Shown here: piece after piece, positions 13,020 to 21,561 of the stretch
Layout of the letters: the number at the start of each line of letters is the position of its first letter
Numbering within the stretch: the stretch's first letter is position 1
NCBI GenBank assembly: GCA_002336915.1
Contig: DDET01000005.1
Span: 39,367 to 60,927 of the forward strand
Length of the DNA stretch: 21,561 bases
Source of the DNA: Bacteroidetes bacterium UBA1947
GTDB lineage: Bacteria; Bacteroidota; Bacteroidia; Chitinophagales; Chitinophagaceae
Direction of reading: 5' to 3'
Translations under genes and position numbers: made by a program
Notes under the pieces: generated by a model
The model's database searches: none
What the model was told of the DNA's origin: nothing
The model's input: only the letters and a program-made list of their open reading frames with translations

Positions 13020-14402
13020 TTAAATGTTTATCAAGAATAATTGTGGTGCGATACCCAGGAGTATGACAAGGATAGCTGTGATGATGAGCATCAGCTTATC
13101 GCCGCCAGTTACTGGTGAGCTGAGTTCTGCATTACCTTGTTTGAAGTACATGGCTATGATAACGCGGAAATAATAGTAAACGCTTATTGCAGCCATCAGC
13201 AATGCGAATATTACCAGCCACATTAAATGCCCTTGTTGCACAGCCGCCATTACTACATAGTACTTCGCCATAAAACCACCTGTAAGGGGTATACCTGCGA
13301 GTGACAGTAAAAATATCGTCGCGACAAATGCAAGCAGTGGTTCCTTTTGTGCCAGGCCGTTGAAGCCATCGTAGGTGTTGTCCTTAATTTTCATCAGCAC
13401 AGAGAAAATGCCTATGGTACCAACGCTGTATGCCACCGCATAGATGATCATGCCGTGCTGGGCAGCCATTGTATTGGAGGCAAGTACTGCAAACAACATA
13501 AAGCCTGCCTGCGCAATGGAAGAGTAGGCCAGCATGCGCTTTACGCTCTGCTGGAAAACAGCAGTAATGTTGCCAATAAATAAAGTGAGTGCCGTAATAA
13601 CAGACAATACAAGCAGCCATGTATTGCTTACGTTGCCAAAAGAGAACTGGAATAAATGCAGGAAGGCGATAAATGCCGCTGCTTTTACTATGGTTGACAT
13701 GTAGGCAGTGAAAGGTGTGGGTGCACCATCATATACATCAGGCGTCCACATATGCATGGGGGCTGCTGATACTTTGAAGGCCAGTGCCATCATAACGAAC
13801 AAGATGCCCGCGATGGCCATTGGGCCAATGGTGTTCGACTGGAGGAAACTTAAGCCTGCGATGTTGAATGAGCCGGTTGCACCATATAATAAGGTGATGC
13901 CCATCAATAAGATACCTGTTGAAAAAGCGCCCATCAGGAAGTATTTAAGGGATGCTTCGCTGCTTTTGAGGTTCTTCTTATCGCTGCCTGCCAATATGTA
14001 CTGCGGTATAGACATGATCTCGATACCTATGAACAGCATAAGCAGGTTCTGGTATCCGGATAGTATGAAAACACCACAGAGGATAAAGAATATCAAAGCA
14101 AAATACTCAGCCACATGCACGCCCACTTTTTGGATCTCCTTAGATGCCAGCAAGGCATACAGCAGGCTACAACCGGTCATGAGCATATTGAACAGCAGCC
14201 CGTAATAGCTGATGTTGAGCATATTATTATAATAGGCCTGTGATGAACCAACGGGAGTGATGATCAACTCCCAGATGGTGACGCCAAATAATGCCGCCAT
14301 GAATACAATGGCCAGGTTAGCCATTGCCTTTTTATCCTTCATCAGGATACTGGCAAACATCAGGAGAATACCGAATATTGTAGCAGCAATAATTGCTTTC
14401 AT
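13020..14402 (-). CDS. nuoN: NADH-quinone oxidoreductase subunit N
   Basis: NuoN is one of three antiporter-like proton-pumping subunits of respiratory complex I in the inner membrane. The 460-residue length is typical (14 helices). Family signatures are KYFLMGAFSTGILLMGITLLYGATGS, FKVSAAPMHMWTPDVYDGAPTPFTAYMSTIVKAAAF (with the buried lysines of the channel), and KRMLAYSSIAQAGFML. It is the last gene of the operon, 60 bp after nuoM, a spacer long for this operon that contains an AT-rich element also found before nuoK. A strong terminator follows 8 bp past the stop. Confidence 0.97.
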   Translation of the reverse strand: MKAIIAATIFGILLMFASILMKDKKAMANLAIVFMAALFGVTIWELIITPVGSSQAYYNNMLNISYYGLLFNMLMTGCSLLYALLASKEIQKVGVHVAEYFALIFFILCGVFILSGYQNLLMLFIGIEIMSIPQYILAGSDKKNLKSSEASLKYFLMGAFSTGILLMGITLLYGATGSFNIAGLSFLQSNTIGPMAIAGILFVMMALAFKVSAAPMHMWTPDVYDGAPTPFTAYMSTIVKAAAFIAFLHLFQFSFGNVSNTWLLVLSVITALTLFIGNITAVFQQSVKRMLAYSSIAQAGFMLFAVLASNTMAAQHGMIIYAVAYSVGTIGIFSVLMKIKDNTYDGFNGLAQKEPLLAFVATIFLLSLAGIPLTGGFMAKYYVVMAAVQQGHLMWLVIFALLMAAISVYYYFRVIIAMYFKQGNAELSSPVTGGDKLMLIITAILVILLGIAPQLFLINI

Positions 14403-14406
14403 GTAC

Positions 14407-14429
14407 TAATTCAAAATTTAAAATTCAAA
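14407..14429 (-). repeat. AT-rich 23-nt element upstream of nuoN
   Basis: It differs from 18152-18174 (upstream of nuoK) at a single position. On the minus strand it reads TTTGAATTTTAAATTTTG followed by AATTA, ending 4 nt before the nuoN start codon. The repeat is seen directly; function is unknown. Confidence 0.65.
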
Positions 14430-14462
14430 TTCAAAAAACACTATTCAATCTCTCCGGTCATT

Positions 14463-15905
14463 TTATGGTACTAATGCATTTGCTACCCCTGCGGTCATAT
14501 CCAGTAATGGTTTTGGATAGAAGCCGAGGAACAAAATGATACCTATTATTATGAACAATCCTAAATATTCGTTTGCTGTTAAGTCTTTTGTTATCACCAT
14601 TTCCACTGTTTCGCCATAGGCTGCTTTCTGCACCATGTTAAGGGTATAGATAGCACCCAGGATAACACCAAGACCTGCAATGACCATGAAGGTTATGTGA
14701 TATGGTGATGCCCCTGAGAACAGGCCGTTGAATAGCATAAACTCACCTACGAAACCATTAGTCAGTGGAAGCGCGATATTGGCGAGCGATATTATTACCA
14801 GTGCTATTGCCATTTTAGGCGCTACGCTTGCCATGCCACCCATTTTTGTCATGTCGCGGGTACCCCAGCGGTTCTCTATCATGCTTACGATCAACCACAT
14901 GCCGGTGATGTTAATACCGTGGTTGAACATTTGCACCATGATACCGTGCATGCCTACATTGGTAGCAGAAAAAGCTGCTGCCGACATAAGGCCCATATGC
15001 GCTATAGATGAATAGGCTACAAGGCGCTTGATATCGGTTTGTACAATCGCGAGTAGCGATGCATAAACAATACCTATAATAGAGAGAATAATGACAGTAT
15101 TAGACCAGTAAGCCACACCCTGCGGTAATACCGGGAACAACCAACGCAGCACTGCGAACAAACCCATCTTTACCATCAGGGCACTCAGAATAATAGTTAC
15201 CGGGGTAGGCGACTGTTCGTAGGTATCGGGCTGCCATGTGTGGAAGGGGAAGATGGGCATCTTAATAGCAAATGCTACGAAAATGAGCCAGAAAACAATT
15301 TGTTGCTGTGCCAATGGCAATGCAGAACCTGCACGTACCATGCTGCTCCAGGAATAAGCATCGGGGCCGCCGCTTTGTGCTGCCAGATAGATAATACCTG
15401 CCAGCATCATCAGGCTGCCAAGGAATGTATAAACGAAGAATTTGAAAGTAACAGCAATGCGCTTTTCACCACCCCAGCGCGAGCAAAGGAAGTAAACGGG
15501 GATCAAAGCCAGCTCCCAGAAGAAGTAGAATACCAGTCCGTCATAAGCAAGGAACACGCCTAGTAAGCCGGCCTGTGATAGCAACATGAAGCCATAGAAG
15601 GACCAGGGTTTCTCTACAGTTTTGTTCCAGTTACTAATAATAACTACAGGCATTACAATAGCTGTAAGCAGGCAGAGCATAGTGCTCATACCATCAGCAG
15701 CAAGACTGAAATGTGTACCGAGGGCGGGTATCCATGGAACGCTGAAATATATAGGCTGCTCAGACGATGCGCAGGTAGCCCATATTACAATACCTAAAGT
15801 AATTAACGAACTTGCCAGTGCCAGCCCCTTAGCACCATCGCTCTTCATCAGAAAAGCAAAGATGCCTGCCAGCAAAGGAATTAATATGATCAATGTCAAC
15901 ATCAT
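14463..15905 (-). CDS. nuoM: NADH-quinone oxidoreductase subunit M
   Basis: NuoM is the central antiporter-like proton-translocating subunit of complex I. The 480-residue product has the key features: FFWELALIPVYFLCSRWGG with the conserved Glu, FAIKMPIFPFHTWQPDTYEQSPTPV with a channel Lys, ALMVKMGLFAVLRW with a second, and KRLVAYSSIAHMGLM. The HTWQPDTYEQSPTPV segment departs from the Proteobacterial LPDAH form. The start at 15905 may instead be the adjacent ATG at 15902. It lies 49 bp after nuoL. Confidence 0.97.
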   Translation of the reverse strand: MMLTLIILIPLLAGIFAFLMKSDGAKGLALASSLITLGIVIWATCASSEQPIYFSVPWIPALGTHFSLAADGMSTMLCLLTAIVMPVVIISNWNKTVEKPWSFYGFMLLSQAGLLGVFLAYDGLVFYFFWELALIPVYFLCSRWGGEKRIAVTFKFFVYTFLGSLMMLAGIIYLAAQSGGPDAYSWSSMVRAGSALPLAQQQIVFWLIFVAFAIKMPIFPFHTWQPDTYEQSPTPVTIILSALMVKMGLFAVLRWLFPVLPQGVAYWSNTVIILSIIGIVYASLLAIVQTDIKRLVAYSSIAHMGLMSAAAFSATNVGMHGIMVQMFNHGINITGMWLIVSMIENRWGTRDMTKMGGMASVAPKMAIALVIISLANIALPLTNGFVGEFMLFNGLFSGASPYHITFMVIAGLGVILGAIYTLNMVQKAAYGETVEMVITKDLTANEYLGLFIIIGIILFLGFYPKPLLDMTAGVANALVP

Positions 15906-15954
15906 AATACGATATCAGTGTTTGCCCTGCCCTAAAACAGAACGGTACTTTTAA

Positions 15955-17844
15955 TTAACTAACCCAGAAAAAACCTAAAATAAACAACAACACCATTCCT
16001 ATCACCATCACAAAAATGTAAGAGCCAACCTGGCCACTTTGCATCAGGCGAACACGATCGCTGCTCCAGCGCACACCTTTGCCCACACCATTCACAAAAC
16101 CATCTATACCACTTCTTTCCATAAAGCGATCGAGCAGTTTTGATAAAGCGGCTATGGGACGTACAATTATTGCGTCATACAGTTCATCTACATACCACTT
16201 ATTTTCCAGCACTTTTGCAAGGCCTGTATTCGGACTGAAGTTTGGTGTCTTTGTACGAACGAAAGCAAATATGATCATGATCACTGCAACACCGGTGGAT
16301 AGTCCCATCAGCATCCATTCGGTACCATGCTCCAGTTCGCGCGGGTCAAAGTTTGTAACAGCTGGCTTAAGGAAAGCCATCAATGAATGATGCTCACTTA
16401 AAACCGCAGGCAAGCCCACATAGCCCCCCACAATAGAGAGTATTGCAAGAACCATCAGAGGAATAGTAATAGCCGCAGGGCTTTCGTGCAGGTGATGATG
16501 CTGCTCTTCTGTTCCGCGGAACTTGCCATGGAATGTAAGGAAGTACAAACGGAACATATAAAACGCTGTCATCATAGCGCCTGCAAGTCCGCAATAATAT
16601 AACATGGGGTTATGTGCGTATGCAGCAGCCAGTATCTCATCTTTTGAGAAGAAGCCTGAAAGGCCGGGTATACCGGATATAGCAAGGCAACCAATTAAGA
16701 AGGTGATCTGCGTTACGCGCATCTTTTTCCCGAGTCCACCCATTTTGCGAATGTCCTGTTCGCCACCCATAGCATGTATCACACTACCGGAACCAAGGAA
16801 TAAAAGTGCTTTGAAAAAGGCATGTGTCATAACATGGAACACAGCAGTGGTATATGCTCCCACGCCCAGTGCTATAAACATAAAGCCCAACTGGCTGACG
16901 GTTGAGTAGGCTAGTACCCTTTTGATATCGTATTGTTTAATAGCTATCGAAGCAGAAATAAGTGCTGTAGCTGTACCAACTATGGCTACTATATTCAGTG
17001 CCATTGGTGCCAGGCTGTATAGTGCACCACTGCGGGCTATCATATATATACCGGCAGTAACCATGGTTGCAGCATGGATAAGAGCTGATACCGGAGTAGG
17101 ACCGGCCATCGCATCCGGCAGCCAGGTGAAAAGCGGTATCTGCGCACTTTTACCGGTAGCACCTATGAACAGGCAAATAGCTATCCAGTTATAAAGATTA
17201 TTGCTGACAGCCACGTGTGAGCTGCCCAACTGACCGAAAAATTCCTGGTAAGAAAGCGTACCGTAGTTAAGCAGGATGAGCAACATGCCTACCAAAAAGC
17301 CAAGGTCACCAATACGGTTCATTACGAAGGCTTTCTTTGCAGCGTTGGTATAATCCCTGTTCTTGTACCAGAATCCGATGAGTAAGTATGAGCATAAACC
17401 AACACCTTCCCAGCCTATGAACATGATCAGGTAATTAGAACCCAATACCAGCAGCAACATGGAGAACACGAATAGGTTCAGGTAGGCAAAGTACTTCACC
17501 ATACCCGCATCATCGTGCATATAAGATGTAGAGTAAACATGTATCAGGAAACCTACACCTGTAATAATTAATAAGAACAAAGAAGACAACGCATCTACCT
17601 GGAATGAAAAAGGTATTACCAGCTTGCCGGAGTTAATGAACTCAAACAAATTAACCACAACCGGGCCCTGGAACGAATCGCTTTTTACCTCGAAGAAAAT
17701 ACACAGGGATACAACAAAAGAAGCAAGTACTGCTACGCTGCCTATAATGCCACCCATATTCTTAGGCATCTTCTTCCAGAAGATACCATTGACCAGGAAA
17801 CCAAGAAGCGGAAATAATGGTATTAAATAAACTAATTGAGTCAC
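15955..17844 (-). CDS. nuoL: NADH-quinone oxidoreductase subunit L
   Basis: NuoL is the distal proton-pumping subunit of complex I, with a long lateral helix at its C-terminus. The 629-residue protein keeps the expected residues: Glu146 in MFIGWEGVGLCSYLLIGFWY, Lys232 in GATGKSAQIPLFTWLPDAMAGPTPV, the HAATMVTAG helix, HVMTHAFFKALLFLGSGS with the central His/Lys pair, and GFFSKDEIL. The C-terminal 120 residues include a hydrophobic helix and amphipathic stretches that fit the lateral arm. It starts 1 bp after nuoK. Confidence 0.97.
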   Translation of the reverse strand: MTQLVYLIPLFPLLGFLVNGIFWKKMPKNMGGIIGSVAVLASFVVSLCIFFEVKSDSFQGPVVVNLFEFINSGKLVIPFSFQVDALSSLFLLIITGVGFLIHVYSTSYMHDDAGMVKYFAYLNLFVFSMLLLVLGSNYLIMFIGWEGVGLCSYLLIGFWYKNRDYTNAAKKAFVMNRIGDLGFLVGMLLILLNYGTLSYQEFFGQLGSSHVAVSNNLYNWIAICLFIGATGKSAQIPLFTWLPDAMAGPTPVSALIHAATMVTAGIYMIARSGALYSLAPMALNIVAIVGTATALISASIAIKQYDIKRVLAYSTVSQLGFMFIALGVGAYTTAVFHVMTHAFFKALLFLGSGSVIHAMGGEQDIRKMGGLGKKMRVTQITFLIGCLAISGIPGLSGFFSKDEILAAAYAHNPMLYYCGLAGAMMTAFYMFRLYFLTFHGKFRGTEEQHHHLHESPAAITIPLMVLAILSIVGGYVGLPAVLSEHHSLMAFLKPAVTNFDPRELEHGTEWMLMGLSTGVAVIMIIFAFVRTKTPNFSPNTGLAKVLENKWYVDELYDAIIVRPIAALSKLLDRFMERSGIDGFVNGVGKGVRWSSDRVRLMQSGQVGSYIFVMVIGMVLLFILGFFWVS

Positions 17845-17845
17845 T

Positions 17846-18145
17846 TTAATGTTTTAACCTGTTCAAAATATTAATATCAACCGAATGTACCTTGCGGTAC
17901 ATCATTACTATTATTGCCAGTCCCACCGACACCTCGGCAGCAGCCACCACCATGATGAAGAATACAAAGACCTGTGCCTGTGCATCGCCATACATTTTGG
18001 AAAATGCGACCATGAGCAAATTCACCGCGTTGAGCATGAGCTCGATGCACATGAATATAATTATAGCGTTGCGGCGCATCAGGGTACCCATGATACCGAT
18101 GCAGAACAAAGCCATGCTTAAAAACAAATAATATTGTATTGGCAT
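17846..18145 (-). CDS. nuoK: NADH-quinone oxidoreductase subunit K
   Basis: NuoK is a small three-helix subunit that carries essential membrane glutamates of the complex I proton path. The 99-residue length is standard. Both conserved glutamates are present: one in FMCIELMLNAVNLLMVAF and one in VVAAAEVSVGLAIIVMMYR. It is followed by nuoL after 1 bp. The 71-bp gap upstream, towards nuoJ, is unusual in this tight operon and contains the AT-rich element shared with nuoN. Confidence 0.97.
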   Translation of the reverse strand: MPIQYYLFLSMALFCIGIMGTLMRRNAIIIFMCIELMLNAVNLLMVAFSKMYGDAQAQVFVFFIMVVAAAEVSVGLAIIVMMYRKVHSVDINILNRLKH

Positions 18146-18151
18146 CTCTTT

Positions 18152-18174
18152 TAATTCAAAAGTTAAAATTCAAA
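18152..18174 (-). repeat. AT-rich 23-nt element upstream of nuoK
   Basis: One mismatch against 14407-14429. On the minus strand it ends 6 nt before the nuoK start codon. The rest of the 71-bp spacer continues with related TTTTGAC and TTGATAAG words. Confidence 0.65.
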
Positions 18175-18216
18175 AGTCAAAACTTATCAACTAGTCAACC
18201 TATTAACCTATCTCCT

Positions 18217-18711
18217 TTACTCTTTCCTTCCTATTACTATAGCACCTATCATGGCGCTCAAAAATAAAACACTGCTTATTTCAAACGGTAATACAAACTG
18301 TGTGAACAATACTTTTCCAAGATTCTTGATCAGTCCAATACCTGTATTAGTACGCTCAAGGCTGGCAACAGGCACGTTTCTTAATGCCCCCAATATAACC
18401 AGGAACAATATACCGCCCGAAATAACACCCGCCAGTTGTATCAGCCTGTTCTTTTGCGGCTCTGTATCTGCATTCAGGTTCATAAGCATGATAACAAAGA
18501 GGAACAGTACCATAATCGCACCGGCATAAACGATGATATTCACTATAGCCAGGAACTGAGCGTTCATTAATATATAATGGCCGGATATGGCAAAGAAAGT
18601 AGCAATAAGAAAAAGTACACTGCTGATGGGGTTACGGCTCAGGATAACGCCAAGCGCGCAGCCTAATGCCATAACAGTAAGGAACCAGAATAATATTTCG
18701 TACAGACCCAT
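18217..18711 (-). CDS. nuoJ: NADH-quinone oxidoreductase subunit J
   Basis: NuoJ is a membrane subunit of complex I near the quinone/proton junction. The 164-residue protein has five hydrophobic helices and the family's ILSRNPISSVLFLIATFFAISGHYILMNAQFLAIVNIIVYAGAIMVLFLFVIMLMNL core, including the pi-bulge-type YAGAIMVLF helix. It begins 3 bp after nuoI. It ends with a short KE tail after the last helix. Confidence 0.97.
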   Translation of the reverse strand: MGLYEILFWFLTVMALGCALGVILSRNPISSVLFLIATFFAISGHYILMNAQFLAIVNIIVYAGAIMVLFLFVIMLMNLNADTEPQKNRLIQLAGVISGGILFLVILGALRNVPVASLERTNTGIGLIKNLGKVLFTQFVLPFEISSVLFLSAMIGAIVIGRKE

Positions 18712-18714
18712 ATA

Positions 18715-19224
18715 TTATTTTGACTCTTGCTTTTTAGGATGAGGAATAAGCAAGTCTTCTTTTTTATAAATGAAACCCTTGCGATCGTAGTTAGCAGGCA
18801 TCACCGTTTCACTCAGGTAAACGGCATCCTTAGGACATGCTTCCTCACAATACCCGCAGAAAATGCAACGCAACATATTGATCTCGTACTTAGCTGCATA
18901 TTTCTCTTCACGATACAAATTTTCCTCACCTGCTTTGCGCTCTGCGGCTTCCATTGTTATGGCTTCAGCAGGGCAGGCAAGCGCACAAAGGCCACAGGCT
19001 GTACAACGTTCACGGCCTTCTTCATCACGGTTCAAGACATGCAAGCCACGAAACACCGGGCTGAAGGGACGCTTCTGCTCAGGATAATTTATGGTAGCCT
19101 TCTTCTTAAATATATGGCTGAGGGTAATGGTCAGCCCTTTGGCAATAGCAGGCAGGTACATGCGCTCCACGAATGTCATGGGGCTACGATTCACTGCTAC
19201 CGACCTATCTGTCAATTTTTCCAT
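18715..19224 (-). CDS. nuoI: NADH-quinone oxidoreductase subunit I (8Fe ferredoxin)
   Basis: NuoI carries clusters N6a and N6b in the peripheral arm of complex I, passing electrons towards the quinone. The 169-residue product has two complete four-Cys motifs: CTACGLCALACPAEAI and CIFCGYCEEACPKDAV, separated by about 30 residues. The N-terminal amphipathic segment (ERMYLPAIAKGLTITLSHIF) anchors it to the membrane part. It starts 2 bp after nuoH. Confidence 0.97.
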   Translation of the reverse strand: MEKLTDRSVAVNRSPMTFVERMYLPAIAKGLTITLSHIFKKKATINYPEQKRPFSPVFRGLHVLNRDEEGRERCTACGLCALACPAEAITMEAAERKAGEENLYREEKYAAKYEINMLRCIFCGYCEEACPKDAVYLSETVMPANYDRKGFIYKKEDLLIPHPKKQESK

Positions 19225-19226
19225 TT

Positions 19227-20300
19227 CTATTTTTTAAGCGTCCACAAGATCACTGCACCTGTTATCACCATGTTCACCAGGGCCAGCGGTATTAAAGACT
19301 TCCAGCCAAGGCGCATCAACTGGTCGTACCTGAAACGAGGTAAGGTCCAGCGGACGAACATGAAGAATAATATAAAACCGACCACTTTGGTCAATAAAAC
19401 CATTACACAAATTATAGTAAAGAACAGCGGACCTGCTGCCACCTGCACCTGGTCCATGAAGGGGAAGTTATATCCGCCAAAGAACAGTGTAGCCATAATA
19501 GCCGAGCTAACGAACATATTGATATACTCCGCAAACAGGTAGAAACCAAGCTTCATAGAAGAATACTCCTGGTGATAACCCATGTTCAATTCACTTTCCG
19601 CTTCCGGAAGGTCAAAAGGCGCACGGTTCAGTTCCGCAAAAGAACAAACCAAAAATACCAGGAAGCCAATGGGTTGTTTAAAGAAATTCCAGGTAAAGTA
19701 TCCATCGTGCCAAAAACCATGCTGCTGGCCTACAATCTCCCGCAAGCTCAGGGTGCTGGTTAACATCAATAGCGCAATAAGGCTGATACCCATTGCCAGC
19801 TCATAAGATATAGCCTGCGATGCTGCACGTATACTACTTAAAAGAGAGAATTTATTATTAGATGCCCATCCACCCAGCATCACGCCATATACGCCAAGGC
19901 TCACCACACCAAAAATGAACAGGATACCTATATTAATATCAGCTACCTGCAGTGCAACTACATGGCCGCTTGAAGTAACGTAATCAGGGCCCCACGGCAC
20001 AACAGCACTCGTCATAAGCGCGGTAAGCATAGCCAGGCAGGGGCCAAGTATGAACAGGAAGCGTGTAGAGCTGTCCGGGATGATCTCTTCTTTCATAAAG
20101 AGCTTCAAACCATCAGCAAGGGGTTGTAGAATGCCAAAAGGGCCTGCACGGTTTGGACCGCGCCTGTCCTGCATTACAGCTGCCACCTTACGCTCTGCCC
20201 ATGTAGCATACATAGCGATACCCAGCGATCCCATCAGGATCACCGATATAAGAATGACCTTTTCTATTATAAAGCTTAAGCCTATTAGCAGTAGCAGCAT
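19227..20300 (-). CDS. nuoH: NADH-quinone oxidoreductase subunit H
   Basis: NuoH forms much of the quinone-binding chamber where the membrane and peripheral arms of complex I meet. The 357-residue protein shows TWAERKVAAVMQDRRGPNRAGPFGILQPLADGLKLFMKE near the N-terminus, AAQAISYELAMG-like ASQAISYELAMGISL, and the ELNRAPFDLPEAESEL loop followed by GYHQEYSSMKLGFYLFAEY. Eight or nine hydrophobic helices are apparent. It lies 58 bp after nuoG. Confidence 0.97.
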   Translation of the reverse strand: MLLLLIGLSFIIEKVILISVILMGSLGIAMYATWAERKVAAVMQDRRGPNRAGPFGILQPLADGLKLFMKEEIIPDSSTRFLFILGPCLAMLTALMTSAVVPWGPDYVTSSGHVVALQVADINIGILFIFGVVSLGVYGVMLGGWASNNKFSLLSSIRAASQAISYELAMGISLIALLMLTSTLSLREIVGQQHGFWHDGYFTWNFFKQPIGFLVFLVCSFAELNRAPFDLPEAESELNMGYHQEYSSMKLGFYLFAEYINMFVSSAIMATLFFGGYNFPFMDQVQVAAGPLFFTIICVMVLLTKVVGFILFFMFVRWTLPRFRYDQLMRLGWKSLIPLALVNMVITGAVILWTLKK

Positions 20301-20358
20301 TTAGCGTAAAAGTAATTAGTTCGTTAAAAAAATTTACTCGTTTTTATTATTTCCTATT

Positions 20359-21441
20359 CTATACACTTCCCTTAAAATCATCTGAATGCGCCGGGCCTTC
20401 TATTTCCGACAACTTTATCTCCGGCCTGTTCACATCACTTATTGCATGTATATCCATCAATAGCTGGGGCTGTTTGCCGATCACTTTATCTATCAGCACA
20501 TGGGCCTTTTCAGTGTTCACGTAATGCCCCTGCGATATTACGCTGGTGCGTGACACTTTAGATGGCCCTTCTATCACCCAGTCCTTAGTTTCCTTTTTCT
20601 CAAAGCGGCATTCATTACATATCCATTCTTCCACTTCGCCCCATTGGTCTTTGCGGGCTGTGACACGATATACTTCGTCACCACGCATCCACAAGCGCGT
20701 TTTGCCACTACATGTAGGGCAGTCGCGATGCGCGTCTACCGGTTTGGTAAACCAAACACGATTCTTAAAGCGGAATGTTTTATCAGTTAATGCTCCCACA
20801 GGGCACACATCTATCACATTACCTATAAATTCATTGTCCAGCGCTTTGCCCAGCAATGTGCTTATTTCAGAATGGTCGCCACGTTCCAATATACCATGCT
20901 CGCGACGGTTCGTCAATTCCTGGGCAGTGTTCACACAACGGTAGCAAAGTATGCAACGCGTCATGTGCAATTGTATATATGGGCCTATGTCTTCCTTTTC
21001 AAACGTACGACGTGCAAATTCATAACGCGTACCTTCTGTACCATGATCATAGCTCAAATCCTGCAGGTCACACTCTCCGGCCTGGTCGCACACCGGACAG
21101 TCCAGGGGGTGATTGATGAGCAGCATTTCCACTATACCTTTACGGGCATCTATCACTTTGTCCGATGTAATGTTCTTTACTTCCATTCCATCCATCACGG
21201 TAGTGCGGCAGCTGGCTACCAGCTTTGGCATGGGGCGCGGGTCTTTTTCAGAACCCTTGCTCACTTCCACCAGGCAGGTACGGCATTTACCACCACTCTC
21301 TTTAAGCTTGCTGTAATAGCACATAGCAGGCGGAGTAACATCACCACCTATCATACGCGCAGCATTCAGAATAGTTGTTCCGGCCGGAACTTCTATCGTT
21401 ATATTATCGATCGTTACTTTAAACTTCGGCGCTTCAGACAT
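20359..21441 (-). CDS. nuoG: NADH-quinone oxidoreductase subunit G, short form
   Basis: This subunit carries iron-sulfur clusters of the complex I peripheral arm. The 360-residue product has a [2Fe-2S] ferredoxin domain (Cys41, Cys53, Cys56, Cys78), the His-Cys3 [4Fe-4S] site in HPLDCPVCDQAGECDLQD (His111, Cys115, Cys118, Cys124), and a [4Fe-4S] set with Cys163, Cys166, Cys169 and Cys213. A further Cys pair set lies at 241/244 and 275/278. It stops there, so the large molybdopterin-oxidoreductase-like domain of the roughly 900-residue E. coli subunit is absent. Short forms are, to my knowledge, normal in many Bacteroidota, and no frameshifted remainder is visible in the 58 bp before nuoH. It starts 12 bp after nuoF. 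Confidence 0.93.
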   Translation of the reverse strand: MSEAPKFKVTIDNITIEVPAGTTILNAARMIGGDVTPPAMCYYSKLKESGGKCRTCLVEVSKGSEKDPRPMPKLVASCRTTVMDGMEVKNITSDKVIDARKGIVEMLLINHPLDCPVCDQAGECDLQDLSYDHGTEGTRYEFARRTFEKEDIGPYIQLHMTRCILCYRCVNTAQELTNRREHGILERGDHSEISTLLGKALDNEFIGNVIDVCPVGALTDKTFRFKNRVWFTKPVDAHRDCPTCSGKTRLWMRGDEVYRVTARKDQWGEVEEWICNECRFEKKETKDWVIEGPSKVSRTSVISQGHYVNTEKAHVLIDKVIGKQPQLLMDIHAISDVNRPEIKLSEIEGPAHSDDFKGSV

Positions 21442-21453
21442 ACATTATCTTCT

Positions 21454-21561
21454 TTAAGCTGTTGCAGGAACATGTATCGGGTCGGCATAATGCGCCAGTC
21501 CGAAATTCCTTTTTTGTGATTCATCGGGGTTCAATACATGCCATTCAAATTCATCACGGAA
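21454..21561 (-). CDS. nuoF: NADH-quinone oxidoreductase subunit F, C-terminal end (rest outside window)
   Basis: Only the last 35 codons are present, ending in TAA at 21454-21456. The residues FRDEFEWHV and the short tail ADPIHVPATA fit the C-terminus of NuoF, whose FMN, NADH and N3-cluster regions would lie upstream beyond the window. The identification leans on operon order (nuoF directly before nuoG) together with the RDEFE(Y/W)H pattern. Confidence 0.8.
   Translation of the reverse strand, partial: FRDEFEWHVLNPDESQKRNFGLAHYADPIHVPATA

Noticed and set aside
18727..19542. 271-residue plus-strand ORF over nuoI and nuoH
   Set aside because: It is antisense to two well-conserved complex I genes and shows no recognisable domain or start context.
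20301..20358. Frameshifted remainder of a full-length NuoG
   Set aside because: Only 58 bp separate nuoG from nuoH, far too little for the missing domain, and nuoG ends in a normal stop. The short form looks genuine.
20872..21519. 215-residue plus-strand ORF at the right end
   Set aside because: It lies antisense to nuoG and the end of nuoF, both supported by cluster-ligand motifs and operon order.

Overview
The window looks like chromosomal DNA from a member of the Bacteroidota, most like Chitinophagaceae or a relative. Four things point there: the gene families present, an NADH dehydrogenase operon with a short NuoG, an RsuA/RluB-type pseudouridine synthase with a very long basic low-complexity N-terminus, and start codons without clear Shine-Dalgarno sequences. 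No insertion sequence, phage gene, tRNA, rRNA or CRISPR array is visible. Taxonomy is inferred from gene content only.

Layout. Positions 1-353 hold the 3' end of asd (+). It converges on a tatC-rpiB pair (-, 366-1683). Positions 1840-3500 (-) encode an ECF sigma factor followed by one protein that joins a cytoplasmic anti-sigma-like segment, a transmembrane helix and a trypsin-like serine protease domain. Across a 477-bp spacer lie two tandem paralogous small Ala/Pro/Thr-rich lipoprotein genes (+, 3978-4606), each with its own hairpin terminator. Positions 4678-6442 (-) hold pssA-purS-rsmI. At 6568-7377 (+) is a secreted protein resembling DUF6624. It is followed by a repeat- and hairpin-rich spacer, then an amidohydrolase and the pseudouridine synthase (-, 7598-10605). 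A second ECF sigma / membrane anti-sigma / outer-membrane barrel operon (+) spans 10783-12924. A 24-bp perfect inverted repeat separates it from the nuo operon (-), present from the 3' end of nuoF through nuoG, H, I, J, K, L, M to nuoN.

Most notable observation: the sequence just upstream of the first ECF sigma gene and the sequences upstream of both lipoprotein genes share one bipartite motif. It is GGTTAC, exactly 15 nt, then GTAT(T/A)AAT. The sigma copy and the second lipoprotein copy also share the eight bases TTTTTCCT after GGTTAC. A fourth, degenerate copy lies in the spacer. The simplest reading is an autoregulated ECF sigma whose regulon includes the two neighbouring lipoproteins, controlled by a membrane anti-sigma fused to its own extracytoplasmic protease domain. 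The motif match is seen directly; the regulatory circuit is inference.

The remaining genes are core metabolism (asd, rpiB, pssA, purS), protein export (tatC), rRNA modification (rsmI, RsuA/RluB-like) and respiration (nuo).
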